From the NCBI GenBank assembly GCA_016789785.1, contig JAEUQE010000166.1:1-20859 (forward strand): a stretch of 20,859 nucleotides of DNA, in the 5' to 3' direction. The DNA is from Bryobacterales bacterium. GTDB lineage: Bacteria > Acidobacteriota > Terriglobia > Bryobacterales > Bryobacteraceae. The position numbers and the translations under genes are program-made. Below, piece after piece: positions 8,813-19,182 of this stretch (position 1 is the stretch's first letter; each line of letters starts with the position of its first letter). Below the pieces are notes generated by a model. The model saw only the letters and a program-made list of their open reading frames with translations, searched no databases and was not told the DNA's origin.

Positions 8813-8843
8813 TCCGCAAACGTTTTTACCTCCGAAACACTCC

Positions 8844-8877
8844 GCGGGCTGCTGTCTCAGCAGCCCGCATTTTGTTT
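8844..8877 (+). terminator. Intrinsic terminator of PEP-CTERM protein 2
   Basis: GCGGGCTGCTG (8844-8854), loop TCT, perfect 11-bp complement CAGCAGCCCGC (8858-8868), then ATTTTGTTT. A classic Rho-independent terminator for the plus-strand gene ending at 8812. It overlaps the end of the minus-strand parE remnant. Confidence 0.92.
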
Positions 8878-8925
8878 CCACCACACATCCCGCTTTGCAC
8901 TTGGAGTAAGGACATAACCCTTCAT
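8857..8925 (-). pseudogene. parE: ParE toxin remnant (5' fragment only)
   Basis: Directly after parD on the minus strand, an ATG overlaps the parD stop (ATGA at 8925-8922) and encodes MKGYVLTPSAKRDV, which looks like the start of a ParE toxin (family starts are typically of the form xGYVLTPxAxxDL). After about 14 codons the similarity stops, and the frame runs into the PEP-CTERM gene's terminator hairpin and a stop at 8857, giving 22 codons instead of about 95-100. The most likely history is a parDE operon truncated by a deletion with its breakpoint near 8878-8886. The fragment is too short to be a toxin. The call rests on the N-terminal motif, the stop-start overlap and the position behind parD. 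Confidence 0.7.
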
Positions 8926-9188
8926 CCCCTGGCGCGTTTCCGTTCCTCGCTGCGCTCGCGGATTTCAGTGAATGTCTCCTCACCGTCAACAGACTCGCCA
9001 CGGCCGGCCTCGGCGCTACCCATCGCGATTTCCTTGCGCAACTCCGCAAGACGTAGCTGCCTGACCTCTTCGCGCTCCTTGAGGAGCCGCAAACCTTCCC
9101 GTACGACTTCACTTTGCGTCTGGTAGAGGCCGGTCTTGAGGAGATCGGCTACGAACTGGTCAAACATCGGGCCGAGATGCACGTTCAT
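8922..9188 (-). CDS. parD: ParD-type ribbon-helix-helix antitoxin (orphaned)
   Basis: 88 residues, full length for the family. The N-terminus MNVHLGPMFDQFVADLLKTG and the SEVVREGLRLLKEREE helix are the ParD pattern: a ribbon-helix-helix DNA-binding dimer (about 1-45), then a charged toxin-binding tail. Known role: neutralises a ParE toxin and represses its own promoter. The cognate toxin survives only as a 22-codon stub, so this antitoxin is effectively orphaned. It is divergent from the Phd/ParE pair and shares its control region. There is no Shine-Dalgarno before the ATG; a good promoter places the transcript start at or near the ATG, suggesting a leaderless mRNA. Confidence 0.85.
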   Translation of the reverse strand: MNVHLGPMFDQFVADLLKTGLYQTQSEVVREGLRLLKEREEVRQLRLAELRKEIAMGSAEAGRGESVDGEETFTEIRERSEERKRARG

Positions 9189-9194
9189 AACAGC

Positions 9195-9234
9195 ACCATA
9201 CTGTCAGTAACAACAATTGTCAACGATTGACAGT
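9195..9234. promoter_or_regulatory. Shared control region of the divergent antitoxins: operator-like repeats and parD promoter
   Basis: ACTGTCA (9200-9206) and TGACAGT (9228-9234) are perfect inverted repeats flanking a palindrome ACAATTGT (9213-9220), a layout typical of antitoxin operators. On the minus strand TTGACA (9223-9218), 17 bases, TATGGT (9200-9195) form a good sigma-70-type promoter for parD. On the plus strand TTGACA lies at 9227-9232 but has no clear -10 at the right distance. Binding by ParD or Phd is inferred. Confidence 0.6.
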
Positions 9235-9255
9235 TCGGGCGGAGGAACCTGCTCC

Positions 9256-9585
9256 TTGTCGGATCAGGTAATTTCATGTAAATTGAATGTTGTGGCAGTG
9301 CATCTCTCCGACATCCACGCTCTCAGTGACTTCCAACGCAACACGCGAGAGCACATTCAACACCTGAAACAGTCCGGGAGGCCCATTGTCCTTACCGTCA
9401 ATGGGCAAGCGGAAGTTGTGGTGCAGAGTGCCGAGGCATATCAAAAGCTTCTCGATGATCAGGAACTCCTGGAAAGCATCCGTGGCATCAGCAGGGGCCT
9501 GGAACAGGCGAAACGCGGTGAGGGCCGTCCAATGCGCCAGTTCCTGAAGAGCCTTGCTAAGGAGCAAGGAATCTCGCTGAAGTGA
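9256..9585 (+). CDS. Phd/YefM-type antitoxin
   Basis: About 109 residues. The core VHLSDIHALSDFQRNTREH...GRPIVLTVNGQAEVVVQSAEAYQKLLD is the Phd/YefM fold: DNA-binding N-terminal domain, then an acidic/basic tail that wraps the toxin. The start is uncertain: TTG 9256 has GGAGG at 9241-9245 (10 nt), while TTG 9283 and GTG 9292 lie closer to the conserved domain but have weaker sites. Its stop overlaps the toxin start (GTGA at 9582-9585), so the two are co-translated. Role: antitoxin and autorepressor for the next gene. Confidence 0.85.
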   Translation: MSDQVISCKLNVVAVHLSDIHALSDFQRNTREHIQHLKQSGRPIVLTVNGQAEVVVQSAEAYQKLLDDQELLESIRGISRGLEQAKRGEGRPMRQFLKSLAKEQGISLK

Positions 9586-9908
9586 AGAAATTCGAGGTCA
9601 TCGTCACACCGGAGGCGCAAGCAGGCATCCGGAAGTCCTTCCTGTACATCCATGAACGCTCCCCTCTCAACGCCGCCCGGTGGATCGAGGGCCTTTACGA
9701 TGAGATTGACACCTTGGAGCGTTTTCCGGAACGGTGCTCCTACGCCCGGGAAAGAGAATACCTCGAAGAGGATCTCCGCCAGCTCGTCTACAAATCTCAT
9801 CGCGTCGTCTTCTATGTGGACAAGCCGAAACACACCGTCTACGTGCTTTATGTCCGCCACGCAAGGCGGCGTGCCGTCGGAGAGTCCGAGGGGACCGATG
9901 ATGATTGA
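9582..9908 (+). CDS. ParE/RelE-superfamily toxin
   Basis: 108 residues from GTG 9582, overlapping the antitoxin stop. The sequence VTPEAQAGIRKSFLYI...AARWIEGLYDEIDTLERFPERC...LRQLVYKSHRVVFYV...VYVLYVRHARRR has the ordered helix-helix-sheet motifs of the ParE/RelE fold, including the conserved basic C-terminal strand (VRHARR). Members either cut ribosome-bound mRNA (RelE) or inhibit gyrase (ParE). The 'ERFPERC' and 'YRVVFYV'-like phrases favour the ParE-like branch, but the target cannot be settled from sequence. The last 10 residues (VGESEGTDDD) form an unusual acidic tail. It looks intact. Confidence 0.87.
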   Translation: MKKFEVIVTPEAQAGIRKSFLYIHERSPLNAARWIEGLYDEIDTLERFPERCSYAREREYLEEDLRQLVYKSHRVVFYVDKPKHTVYVLYVRHARRRAVGESEGTDDD

Positions 9909-10058
9909 GCACGAAGCGAGGCGCTGAACAGTGTTCCACGCGGCGCGATACAGGCCGTGCTGAGGAAGCGCCCCCCCGCACCGCCCAGAACTTTCGTCAC
10001 TTCCCCTTTCCCCCTACATCTGCTAAACAACACTAGGGGAGAGGAGTGCCCCAATTCC

Positions 10059-10921
10059 GTGAAGATTCGCAAAGCGGTGATCACCGCCGCCGGCAAGAAC
10101 CAGCGCAGCCTCCCGCTGCAGACCCTCATCGATCGCGACGGCCACGAAAAACCCGTCCTCCACATCCTCGTCGAACACGCGCTCACCGGCAGCATCGAAG
10201 AGGTCTGCGTCATCACCTGGCCCGGCGACGAGGAACGCTACCTCCAGACCGTGCCCAAGTTCTCCGGCAGCGTCCGCTTCCTTCCCCAAACCGCGCCGCT
10301 CGGCTATGGTCACGCCATTCACTGCGCGCACCCCTTCACCGGCGATGAGCCGTTTCTGCACATGGTCGGCGACCACCTCTACATCAGCCCCACCACCCAA
10401 AGCTGCGCGCAACGCCTGCTTGAAGCCGCGGAGGCCGAGTCCTGCGCCATCTCCGCCGTCCAGGCCACGCGCGAAACGGTCCTCCATCGCTATGGTACGG
10501 TCGGCGGCCGGCGCAACGGCGCGCGCCGTGATCTCTACCGCGTCGAAACCGTGCTCGAAAAGCCGACACCCACCGAAGCCGAACAGCACCTCATCTCGCC
10601 AGGTCTGCGCGCCGGGCACTTCCTCTGCTTCTTCGGCATCCACGTGCTCACTCCCACGGTGATGGAGACTCTCGGGCGGAAGCTTGCGGAGCAGCCCTCC
10701 GGCGGTGTCACCCTCTCCTCCGCACTGGCGCTGGTGGCCCGCCAGGAACAGTATCTTGCTCTTGAAGATCCCGGCCGCCGGTATGACATCGGCTCGCGCT
10801 ATGGACTGCTCACCGCACAACTGGCGCTGGCGCTCGGCGGACCGGAACGGCCCGAAGTGCTGGCCCAATTGCTCGAGTTGCTCGCCGACCGCGAACTGGC
10901 CGCGGCCGCCAGGAGCGGGCA

Positions 10922-10925
<4 letters not shown>
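10059..10925 (+). CDS. GalU-like sugar-1-phosphate nucleotidyltransferase
   Basis: 288 residues from GTG 10059, preceded by a GGAG-rich stretch at 10037-10046. An upstream frame to 9957 exists but encodes Pro/Arg-rich residues outside the family, so I exclude it. Family landmarks: N-terminal [18 protein letters not shown] (residues 2-19), the MVGDHLY metal/nucleotide motif, VLEKPTP (sugar-phosphate binding), and [13 protein letters not shown] near the end, which parallels the GalU YDTGxKxGYL motif. Known chemistry: NTP plus sugar-1-P gives NDP-sugar plus PPi, typically UTP and glucose-1-P. The glycine loop is odd: GKNQR replaces the usual GxGTR, so activity or specificity may differ. The stop overlaps the next start (ATGA, 10922-10925), so it is co-translated with the kinase/pyrophosphorylase fusion. 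Confidence 0.82.
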
Positions 10926-14314
<3,389 letters not shown>

Positions 14315-14317
14315 TTC

Positions 14318-15079
14318 TTATGCGGACGCATTCTCGCCCAGCTGCTGGCTGGCCGCGGGTTCCGCCGAGTCCGGCTTAGGAAGCCGAAACACTACGCGCG
14401 CAGGGTTACCCATGGCGACCGAGTAGGGTGGGACATCGCTCACTACAACGCTGTTGACGCCAACTACGGCGCCCTCGCCGACGGTGACGCCTTTCAGGAT
14501 GAAAGAGTTCTGTCCAATCCAGGCTCTCTTGCAAATGCGAATCGGCTTGATGTCGTCGGGGTTGGGCGGAAGCTTCTTTGCGCGCTGCTCGGGATCTCTT
14601 GGATGGGCGTCGGAATCCATGAAGCGGCAGAAGGAGGCGATATTGACTTCTTCCTCAATCACCACCTCTTTGTTGACCAGGATCTGGACATTGTGGCCGA
14701 TGTCCACGCGGTCGTGAATGATCAGTTTGGGCTCGTCAAAAACGCGGCCACTGGTGATACCGAGATGCCCGAATAAGTTTACGTTGTTGCCAATGTGGAT
14801 TTGAGGATGGCCTGTGATGTCCACCATCAGGGTCAGGTGCAAGTTCCGTCCCACGGAGGCGCACCGGCTCCGGAACAGCGGTTCCCGGTAGAAGAAATTG
14901 ATCAGCCACCGTCCGCTGAATAGAACGAAGTAATGGAAATGGTAGAGAAGGCGGAAAAGCGGATAACTGAATTTCGGCAAAGGAAGGCGTGCCCGCATCG
15001 CACCCGTAATCAGCCGCCGCAAAGTGCGATAGAGCGGAGTCTCACCACGCTTGATTTTCAGGATCCATTGCTCAATCAT
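14318..15079 (-). CDS. Left-handed beta-helix (hexapeptide-repeat) acyltransferase
   Basis: 253 residues. An N-terminal helical region with a hydrophobic, aromatic stretch (about 38-64, YPLFRLLYHFHYFVLF) may sit at the membrane. It is followed by two runs of hexapeptide repeats (about 90-150 and 178-225) and the typical closing GNPARVV (224-230). The loop MDSDAHPRDP (154-163) carries the His expected at the active site of this O-acetyl/acyltransferase class (WbbJ/maltose-acetyltransferase type). Donor acetyl-CoA or acyl-ACP; acceptor probably a sugar or polysaccharide. It is convergent with the kinase fusion (3 bases apart) and divergent from the FkbH operon (163-base gap), so it could share that locus's job of decorating a glycan. 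The class is firm; the substrate is unknown. Confidence 0.87.
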   Translation of the reverse strand: MIEQWILKIKRGETPLYRTLRRLITGAMRARLPLPKFSYPLFRLLYHFHYFVLFSGRWLINFFYREPLFRSRCASVGRNLHLTLMVDITGHPQIHIGNNVNLFGHLGITSGRVFDEPKLIIHDRVDIGHNVQILVNKEVVIEEEVNIASFCRFMDSDAHPRDPEQRAKKLPPNPDDIKPIRICKRAWIGQNSFILKGVTVGEGAVVGVNSVVVSDVPPYSVAMGNPARVVFRLPKPDSAEPAASQQLGENASA

Positions 15080-15230
15080 GCTTCCGCCGCTCCTCGGCTG
15101 CCGTGCTTTGGGAGTTGGCTTCCGGCCGCGGGAGGAAGTGTTTCAAATGACGACACTTCAACAGGTTAGCGGTCCTCCCAAAGCAGGTGCAACTCCGGAA
15201 GGCCGCTAGCCGCCCCGGGTCATCCACCCC

Positions 15231-15236
15231 AAGGAG
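15231..15236 (+). promoter_or_regulatory. Ribosome binding site deciding the FkbH start
   Basis: AAGGAG, then 6 bases, then ATG 15243: the best site in the region. A second in-frame ATG at 15312 has AAAGGG about 6 bases away and remains possible. Confidence 0.6.
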
Positions 15237-15242
15237 CTAGCG

Positions 15243-17045
15243 ATGATAGCGGTGGACCGAGCCGTTTCCCGGGAGGAAAGGTGCGTCTGCATTAGAATGA
15301 AAGGGATCGCCATGACTCTTGGCCAAGCTCTCGCGCTAGCCCAACGGAAACCCAACCATGGCCCGGGCCGCAAACTCTTTCTGGCCTGTGGATTCCAGCC
15401 GCTGCACTTGGCCACCTTTCTGAAAGCACACTTCGCGGAACGCTTCCCAGACAGCTATGCGGAAATCGAGACCGGACTCTATGGCGACCTGATTGGCAGC
15501 CTGAACTGGGCGGCGGGTTCCGAGGCGGAGGCCATTGCCGTTGCGGTGGAATGGAGCGATATCGACCCCCGCCTGGGGCTGCGGAGTACCGGTGGATGGG
15601 CCTTCTCGCTCCAGGATGAGATTGTGGCCGGCAGTGAGGCGCAATTTGCAAGACTGGCCGCTGCGATCAGCGGCGCCGCTTCAAAAAAGCCAATCGCCTT
15701 GATGCCCCCGGCTTTGCCACTCCGGCTTCTGGGCCACACCGCCGGCTGGCAGTCAAGCCGCCACGAATTAGCGCTTCAGCGGCAGCTTGCCACGTTTCTT
15801 GATGGCGCCGCCGCAATTCGTGGTGTGAGCGTGTTCAGTACGGCAAGCCTAGCACGGGTGAGCCCCGAGCTCTCCCGCCAGGACCCGTTGCTGGATTTGC
15901 AGGCAGGCTTTCCCTACACCATCGCGCATACATCGGCCGTGGCCAGACAGTTCATCCAGATCCTCTTTCCACCTGCTCCGAGGAAGGGTCTCATTACGGA
16001 TCTGGATGATACGTTCTGGTCCGGAATCGTTGGAGAAGTGGGAGTGCAGGGCGTCACCTGGAGCCTTGCGGATCACGCACAGGTGCATGGGCTGTATCAG
16101 CAGATGTTGCGGCATCTTTCGGAAATGGGGGCGCTGCTGGCGATCGCATCAAAGAACGAGGCCGAAGTGGTAGAGGAGGCTTTGCGCCGCGAAGATCTGC
16201 TGGTCAGCGGACAGTCCTTCTTTCCGGTGTGTGCGCACTGGGGGCCAAAATCCAACAGCATTGCGGAGATCCTGCGAGCCTGGAATATCGGTCCCGACAG
16301 CGTGGTGTTCATTGATGATAGTGCGCTCGAGATTGAGGAAGTGCGAGCCGCATTCCCGTCCATGACCTGTTTGCAGTTTCCGAAAAAGCAGCCGGCCAAA
16401 GTGGTGGATTTGCTGGAGCAGTTGCGTGACTTCTTCGGCAAACCGGAAATCCATCAGGAAGACGCTCTGCGCCAGGCCAGTATCCGGGCGAATGCGGCTT
16501 TTGAAGTGGCCAGGGCCGGCGTGGTGGATGGAGATTTTGTGCGCAGCCTTCAGGGGCGGCTGACGTTTGACTGCCGCAAGGATCCGGAAAACCACCGGCT
16601 GCTGGAACTGGTCAACAAAACCAACCAGTTCAACCTGAACGGAACCCGGTTGAGCGAGGGTGAGTGGCGGAAGCAGTTGGAAGATGATCACGCTCTGGTG
16701 GTGGGAGTTTCGCACGACGAGAAATTCGGGCCGCTGGGTACAATTGCGGTCATTGCGGGACGCAAAGTGGACCGGGAAATTCAACTCACCAGTTGGGTGT
16801 TGAGCTGCCGTGCCTTTTCACGCAAGATCGAACACCATATGATGGACTTTCTGTTCGGTCATTGCCAGGCCGAGTGTGTCCGTATGGACTATCGCCGCAC
16901 CAGCCGCAATCAGCCATTGCAAAGCTATCTGAAGACGCTCGGCCTGAATGCCGATGAAGATGGAGAGATGCTTCTTTCCAGAGAGCATTATTTGAATCAT
17001 TCCGAGGATCTGCCGCACCAGGTGCGCTACAAAACGAATGACTGA
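15243..17045 (+). CDS. FkbH-like HAD-IIIC family protein (probable glyceryl/acyl loading onto ACP)
   Basis: 600 residues. The N-terminal domain (about 20-240) has the KLFLACGFQPLHLATFL start common in large FkbH proteins. The HAD domain carries DLDDTFWSG (D253, D255, T257: the DxDxT nucleophile motif) and VVFIDDS near 355. The C-terminal GNAT-like domain carries the family hallmark NKTNQFN (458-464). Known of the family: FkbH proteins dephosphorylate 1,3-bisphosphoglycerate and transfer the glyceryl group to an acyl carrier protein, supplying glycerate-derived units to polyketides and glycans. The next gene, overlapping by 8 bases, encodes an ACP, which supports that role here. The start at 15243 follows AAGGAG. 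Later in-frame ATGs at 15297 and 15312 are alternatives; 15312 matches the usual family N-terminus. Expected to be cytoplasmic. Confidence 0.87.
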   Translation: MIAVDRAVSREERCVCIRMKGIAMTLGQALALAQRKPNHGPGRKLFLACGFQPLHLATFLKAHFAERFPDSYAEIETGLYGDLIGSLNWAAGSEAEAIAVAVEWSDIDPRLGLRSTGGWAFSLQDEIVAGSEAQFARLAAAISGAASKKPIALMPPALPLRLLGHTAGWQSSRHELALQRQLATFLDGAAAIRGVSVFSTASLARVSPELSRQDPLLDLQAGFPYTIAHTSAVARQFIQILFPPAPRKGLITDLDDTFWSGIVGEVGVQGVTWSLADHAQVHGLYQQMLRHLSEMGALLAIASKNEAEVVEEALRREDLLVSGQSFFPVCAHWGPKSNSIAEILRAWNIGPDSVVFIDDSALEIEEVRAAFPSMTCLQFPKKQPAKVVDLLEQLRDFFGKPEIHQEDALRQASIRANAAFEVARAGVVDGDFVRSLQGRLTFDCRKDPENHRLLELVNKTNQFNLNGTRLSEGEWRKQLEDDHALVVGVSHDEKFGPLGTIAVIAGRKVDREIQLTSWVLSCRAFSRKIEHHMMDFLFGHCQAECVRMDYRRTSRNQPLQSYLKTLGLNADEDGEMLLSREHYLNHSEDLPHQVRYKTND

Positions 17046-17280
17046 CATCGAATCAAGAATCGCCCAGTGCTTTCAGAACGTGTTTCCGGACGTTACACTG
17101 GAGGACCTGCCACGGGCAAGCCAGGCCTCACTGACGCAATGGGATTCCGTGGCCCACGTCACATTGCTGCTATCCATTGCCGAGGAGTTCCAGATCGAAT
17201 TGGATGAGGAAGTGTTTCCTTCCTTGACCTCCTACCTTCTTGTCCTCGATTTCGTGGAGAGAAGCGTTGTCCGGACCTGA
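17038..17280 (+). CDS. Acyl carrier protein
   Basis: 80 residues, standard ACP length. The motif QWDSVAHVTLL places the phosphopantetheine serine at S37 (DSV instead of the usual DSL). The sequence is acidic and helical, with EEFQIELDEEVFPSLTS as the recognition-helix region. It overlaps the FkbH gene by 8 bases and the MaoC-SDR gene by 14, so the three are tightly coupled. Probable role: dedicated carrier of the glyceryl or acyl unit made by FkbH and modified by the next enzyme; it would need a phosphopantetheinyl transferase from elsewhere. Confidence 0.88.
   Translation: MTDIESRIAQCFQNVFPDVTLEDLPRASQASLTQWDSVAHVTLLLSIAEEFQIELDEEVFPSLTSYLLVLDFVERSVVRT
17256..17261 (+). promoter_or_regulatory. 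Ribosome binding site deciding the MaoC-SDR start
   Basis: GGAGAG, 5 bases, then TTG 17267. The longer in-frame alternative at TTG 17240 lacks such a site. Confidence 0.55.
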
Positions 17281-18460
17281 AGCCCGCGTTCTCTCATCCG
17301 CGGATCTCTCCGTTGGTCTGCAGGCGAGCTTTGAAAGGCAAATTACCGAAGCGGATATCGAGTTGTTCGCGAGGCTGTCGGGCGACTGGAACCCTTTGCA
17401 TACCGATGCCGGTTATGCCGCGCAGACCAACTACGGGCGGCGAATCGTGCACGGGGCATTTCAACTGGGGCTGGCATCCACAATGGCCGGCATGTACCTG
17501 CCTGGACGGAATGTTGTGCTGGGCTCCATGCGGTCCCGGTTTCCAAGTCCGTTGTTCTATCCTTCCACGGTCGCCGTACAGGGTGAAATCACAGCCTGGT
17601 TGCCGGGGCCGGGAACAGGTTCTCTGCGAGTGCGTGTTACCGAGACCGCGCAGGCGGTGCTGACGGCTGAGATCCATGCCGGTTTCAGTCTGCATGAGCA
17701 GCGCGCCAGCCAGGCCACGGCGGACATCCCGCAAGCCGCTCAGGAAGGCCATGACCGCCCACTGGTATTGTTGACCGGCGCCGGCAGCAGCCTGGGGCCT
17801 GATCTGATGCGGCGATTGTCGGCACGGTATCAGGTGGTGGGTCTTGTGAGATCCGCGTCTCGCGCAAGCAAGTTGTTTGGAGGAGAAACTGCTCCGGAGC
17901 TGGTGGAATGCGATTTGTCGGACGAGCGTTGGGAATCGATTGTGGATGCGGCAATTGGCAGCCGGCTGGTGTATGGTCTGGTGCATGCCGCATGGCCGGG
18001 AGCGCCACAAGGGGGATTGCTCGGGTTAGAACCGGAGACGGTTCTGAGGCAGGTGGAGTTCGGCACGCTGACCACGATCCGGCTGGCGCGCTGGCTGGTC
18101 CGTCATTCAAAGGGCAATGGCCGCATGGTGGTCCTTGGCACAACAGCCGCAACCATCAAGCCGGTTTTGCACCTTGCGGCGTATTCTCTCGGCAAGGCCG
18201 CCATGGAGCAGACGGTCCGTTTGCTGGCGCCAGAGTTGGCCGGGAAGGGAATTACGATCAACGCGGTACTGCCATCGTTTATGCCGCAGGGGATGAATCT
18301 GGCAAAGACACGGCAGGCGATTCTGGCCGAGACCGCCAAGGTTCCGCTGGGACGGTTGTGTACCCCTGAGGATGTGGCAGGCAGCATCGAGTACTTATTG
18401 TCCGCTCAGGCCGGGTTTCTTGCGGGGCAGATCCTGCCGCTGACCGGCGGCCAGCAGTAG
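17267..18460 (+). CDS. MaoC-like dehydratase fused to a short-chain dehydrogenase/reductase
   Basis: 397 residues from TTG 17267 (upstream TTG 17240 possible). N-terminal hot-dog domain (about 10-145): LSGDWNPLHTD with D40 and H45, the hydratase/dehydratase signature, plus IVHG at 60-63. C-terminal SDR domain (about 163-397): the cofactor loop TGAGSSLG at 170-177, YSLGK with catalytic Y306 and K310, and a C-terminal GQILPLTGG. The position of the usual catalytic serine (13 before the Tyr) is a threonine (T293). Known chemistry: MaoC domains hydrate or dehydrate (3R)-hydroxyacyl thioesters, and FabG-like SDRs reduce 3-oxoacyl-ACP. Next to the ACP, it probably processes the ACP-bound group. The fused order (dehydratase then reductase) is uncommon. 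Substrate unknown. Confidence 0.83.
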   Translation: MSGPEARVLSSADLSVGLQASFERQITEADIELFARLSGDWNPLHTDAGYAAQTNYGRRIVHGAFQLGLASTMAGMYLPGRNVVLGSMRSRFPSPLFYPSTVAVQGEITAWLPGPGTGSLRVRVTETAQAVLTAEIHAGFSLHEQRASQATADIPQAAQEGHDRPLVLLTGAGSSLGPDLMRRLSARYQVVGLVRSASRASKLFGGETAPELVECDLSDERWESIVDAAIGSRLVYGLVHAAWPGAPQGGLLGLEPETVLRQVEFGTLTTIRLARWLVRHSKGNGRMVVLGTTAATIKPVLHLAAYSLGKAAMEQTVRLLAPELAGKGITINAVLPSFMPQGMNLAKTRQAILAETAKVPLGRLCTPEDVAGSIEYLLSAQAGFLAGQILPLTGGQQ

Positions 18461-18483
18461 CGCTTTCTAGCGAGGGCAAACCA

Positions 18484-19095
18484 TTGTTTCGACTGCGATC
18501 AGCCGGGACCGCTGCTTTGCGGCTGCTTGCCGCGGCGGGCGTGTTGGTCCTGGTGGTCACTTTCTCTCCCGTCACGCTCTGGTACAGCGAGTTCCTCGCC
18601 GGCCCCTGGACGGACCCGAAAGGCGAGATCCTGATTGTTCCCAGCTCCGACGGTGGCCCGGATGGCCTGTTGGGGGAGTTTTCTTACTGGCGGACGGTTT
18701 ACGCGGCGTGGGCGTGGCAACAGGGCGGCTTTCAGCAGGTGGTGCTGACCGGAAGTCCCGCCACCTGTGAGCCGATGCGCCGCTATCTGCGGTTTGAAGG
18801 GGCGCCGGAAAGCGCCATCCGCATGGAGCTGGCTTCGGCCAGCACGCGCGAAAACGCCTTGCACACGGCTGCGATGCTGAAGGATGTTCCCGGCAGAAAA
18901 GTGCTGCTCACCAGCGACTTCCATACCTACCGGGCGCATCGGGCGTTTCGTGCGGCCGGGCTTGAGGTGCTGCCTCGCCCGATTCCCGATGCGCTCAAAC
19001 GGGCGCAGCGCCGGACCATCCGCTGGAGCGTGTTCCTGGATTTGATGGTGGAGACGGCGAAGATCGCCTACTACCGGGCCCGGGGCTGGATCTGA
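18484..19095 (+). CDS. YdcF/ElyC (DUF218) family membrane protein
   Basis: 203 residues from TTG 18484 with GAGG 8 bases upstream. One N-terminal membrane segment (about 9-30), then the DUF218 fold: EILIVPSSDG (48-57), QQVVLTGS (84-91), the STREN motif (120-124) and LLTSDFHTYRAHRAF (141-155). Family members (YdcF, SanA, ElyC) are linked to envelope and peptidoglycan or lipid-carrier physiology; the chemistry is poorly known. It follows the MaoC-SDR gene by 23 bases in the same direction, so it is likely co-transcribed and serves envelope glycan assembly. Confidence 0.83.
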   Translation: MFRLRSAGTAALRLLAAAGVLVLVVTFSPVTLWYSEFLAGPWTDPKGEILIVPSSDGGPDGLLGEFSYWRTVYAAWAWQQGGFQQVVLTGSPATCEPMRRYLRFEGAPESAIRMELASASTRENALHTAAMLKDVPGRKVLLTSDFHTYRAHRAFRAAGLEVLPRPIPDALKRAQRRTIRWSVFLDLMVETAKIAYYRARGWI

Positions 19096-19117
19096 AGCAG
19101 GTGCGGCCGGCCGGCGA

Positions 19118-19126
19118 TGCTATAAT
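19118..19126 (+). promoter_or_regulatory. Extended -10 promoter before the glycosyltransferase
   Basis: TGCTATAAT: a perfect TATAAT (19121-19126) preceded by TGN, the extended -10 form that tolerates a poor -35. The -35 position has no good match. It lies 56 bases before the ATG at 19183, so the gene may have its own transcript besides readthrough from the operon. Confidence 0.5.
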
Positions 19127-19182
19127 CGACCTGAATTTCCGGCCTGCCCTGATGCTCGTCCTGGCCGTAAGCCCAGCTCCTC

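Noticed and set aside
9957..10058. N-terminal extension of the GalU-like protein
   Set aside because: The extra 34 residues are Pro/Arg-rich, lie before the conserved [11 protein letters not shown] start, and the GTG at 10059 has a GGAG-rich leader.
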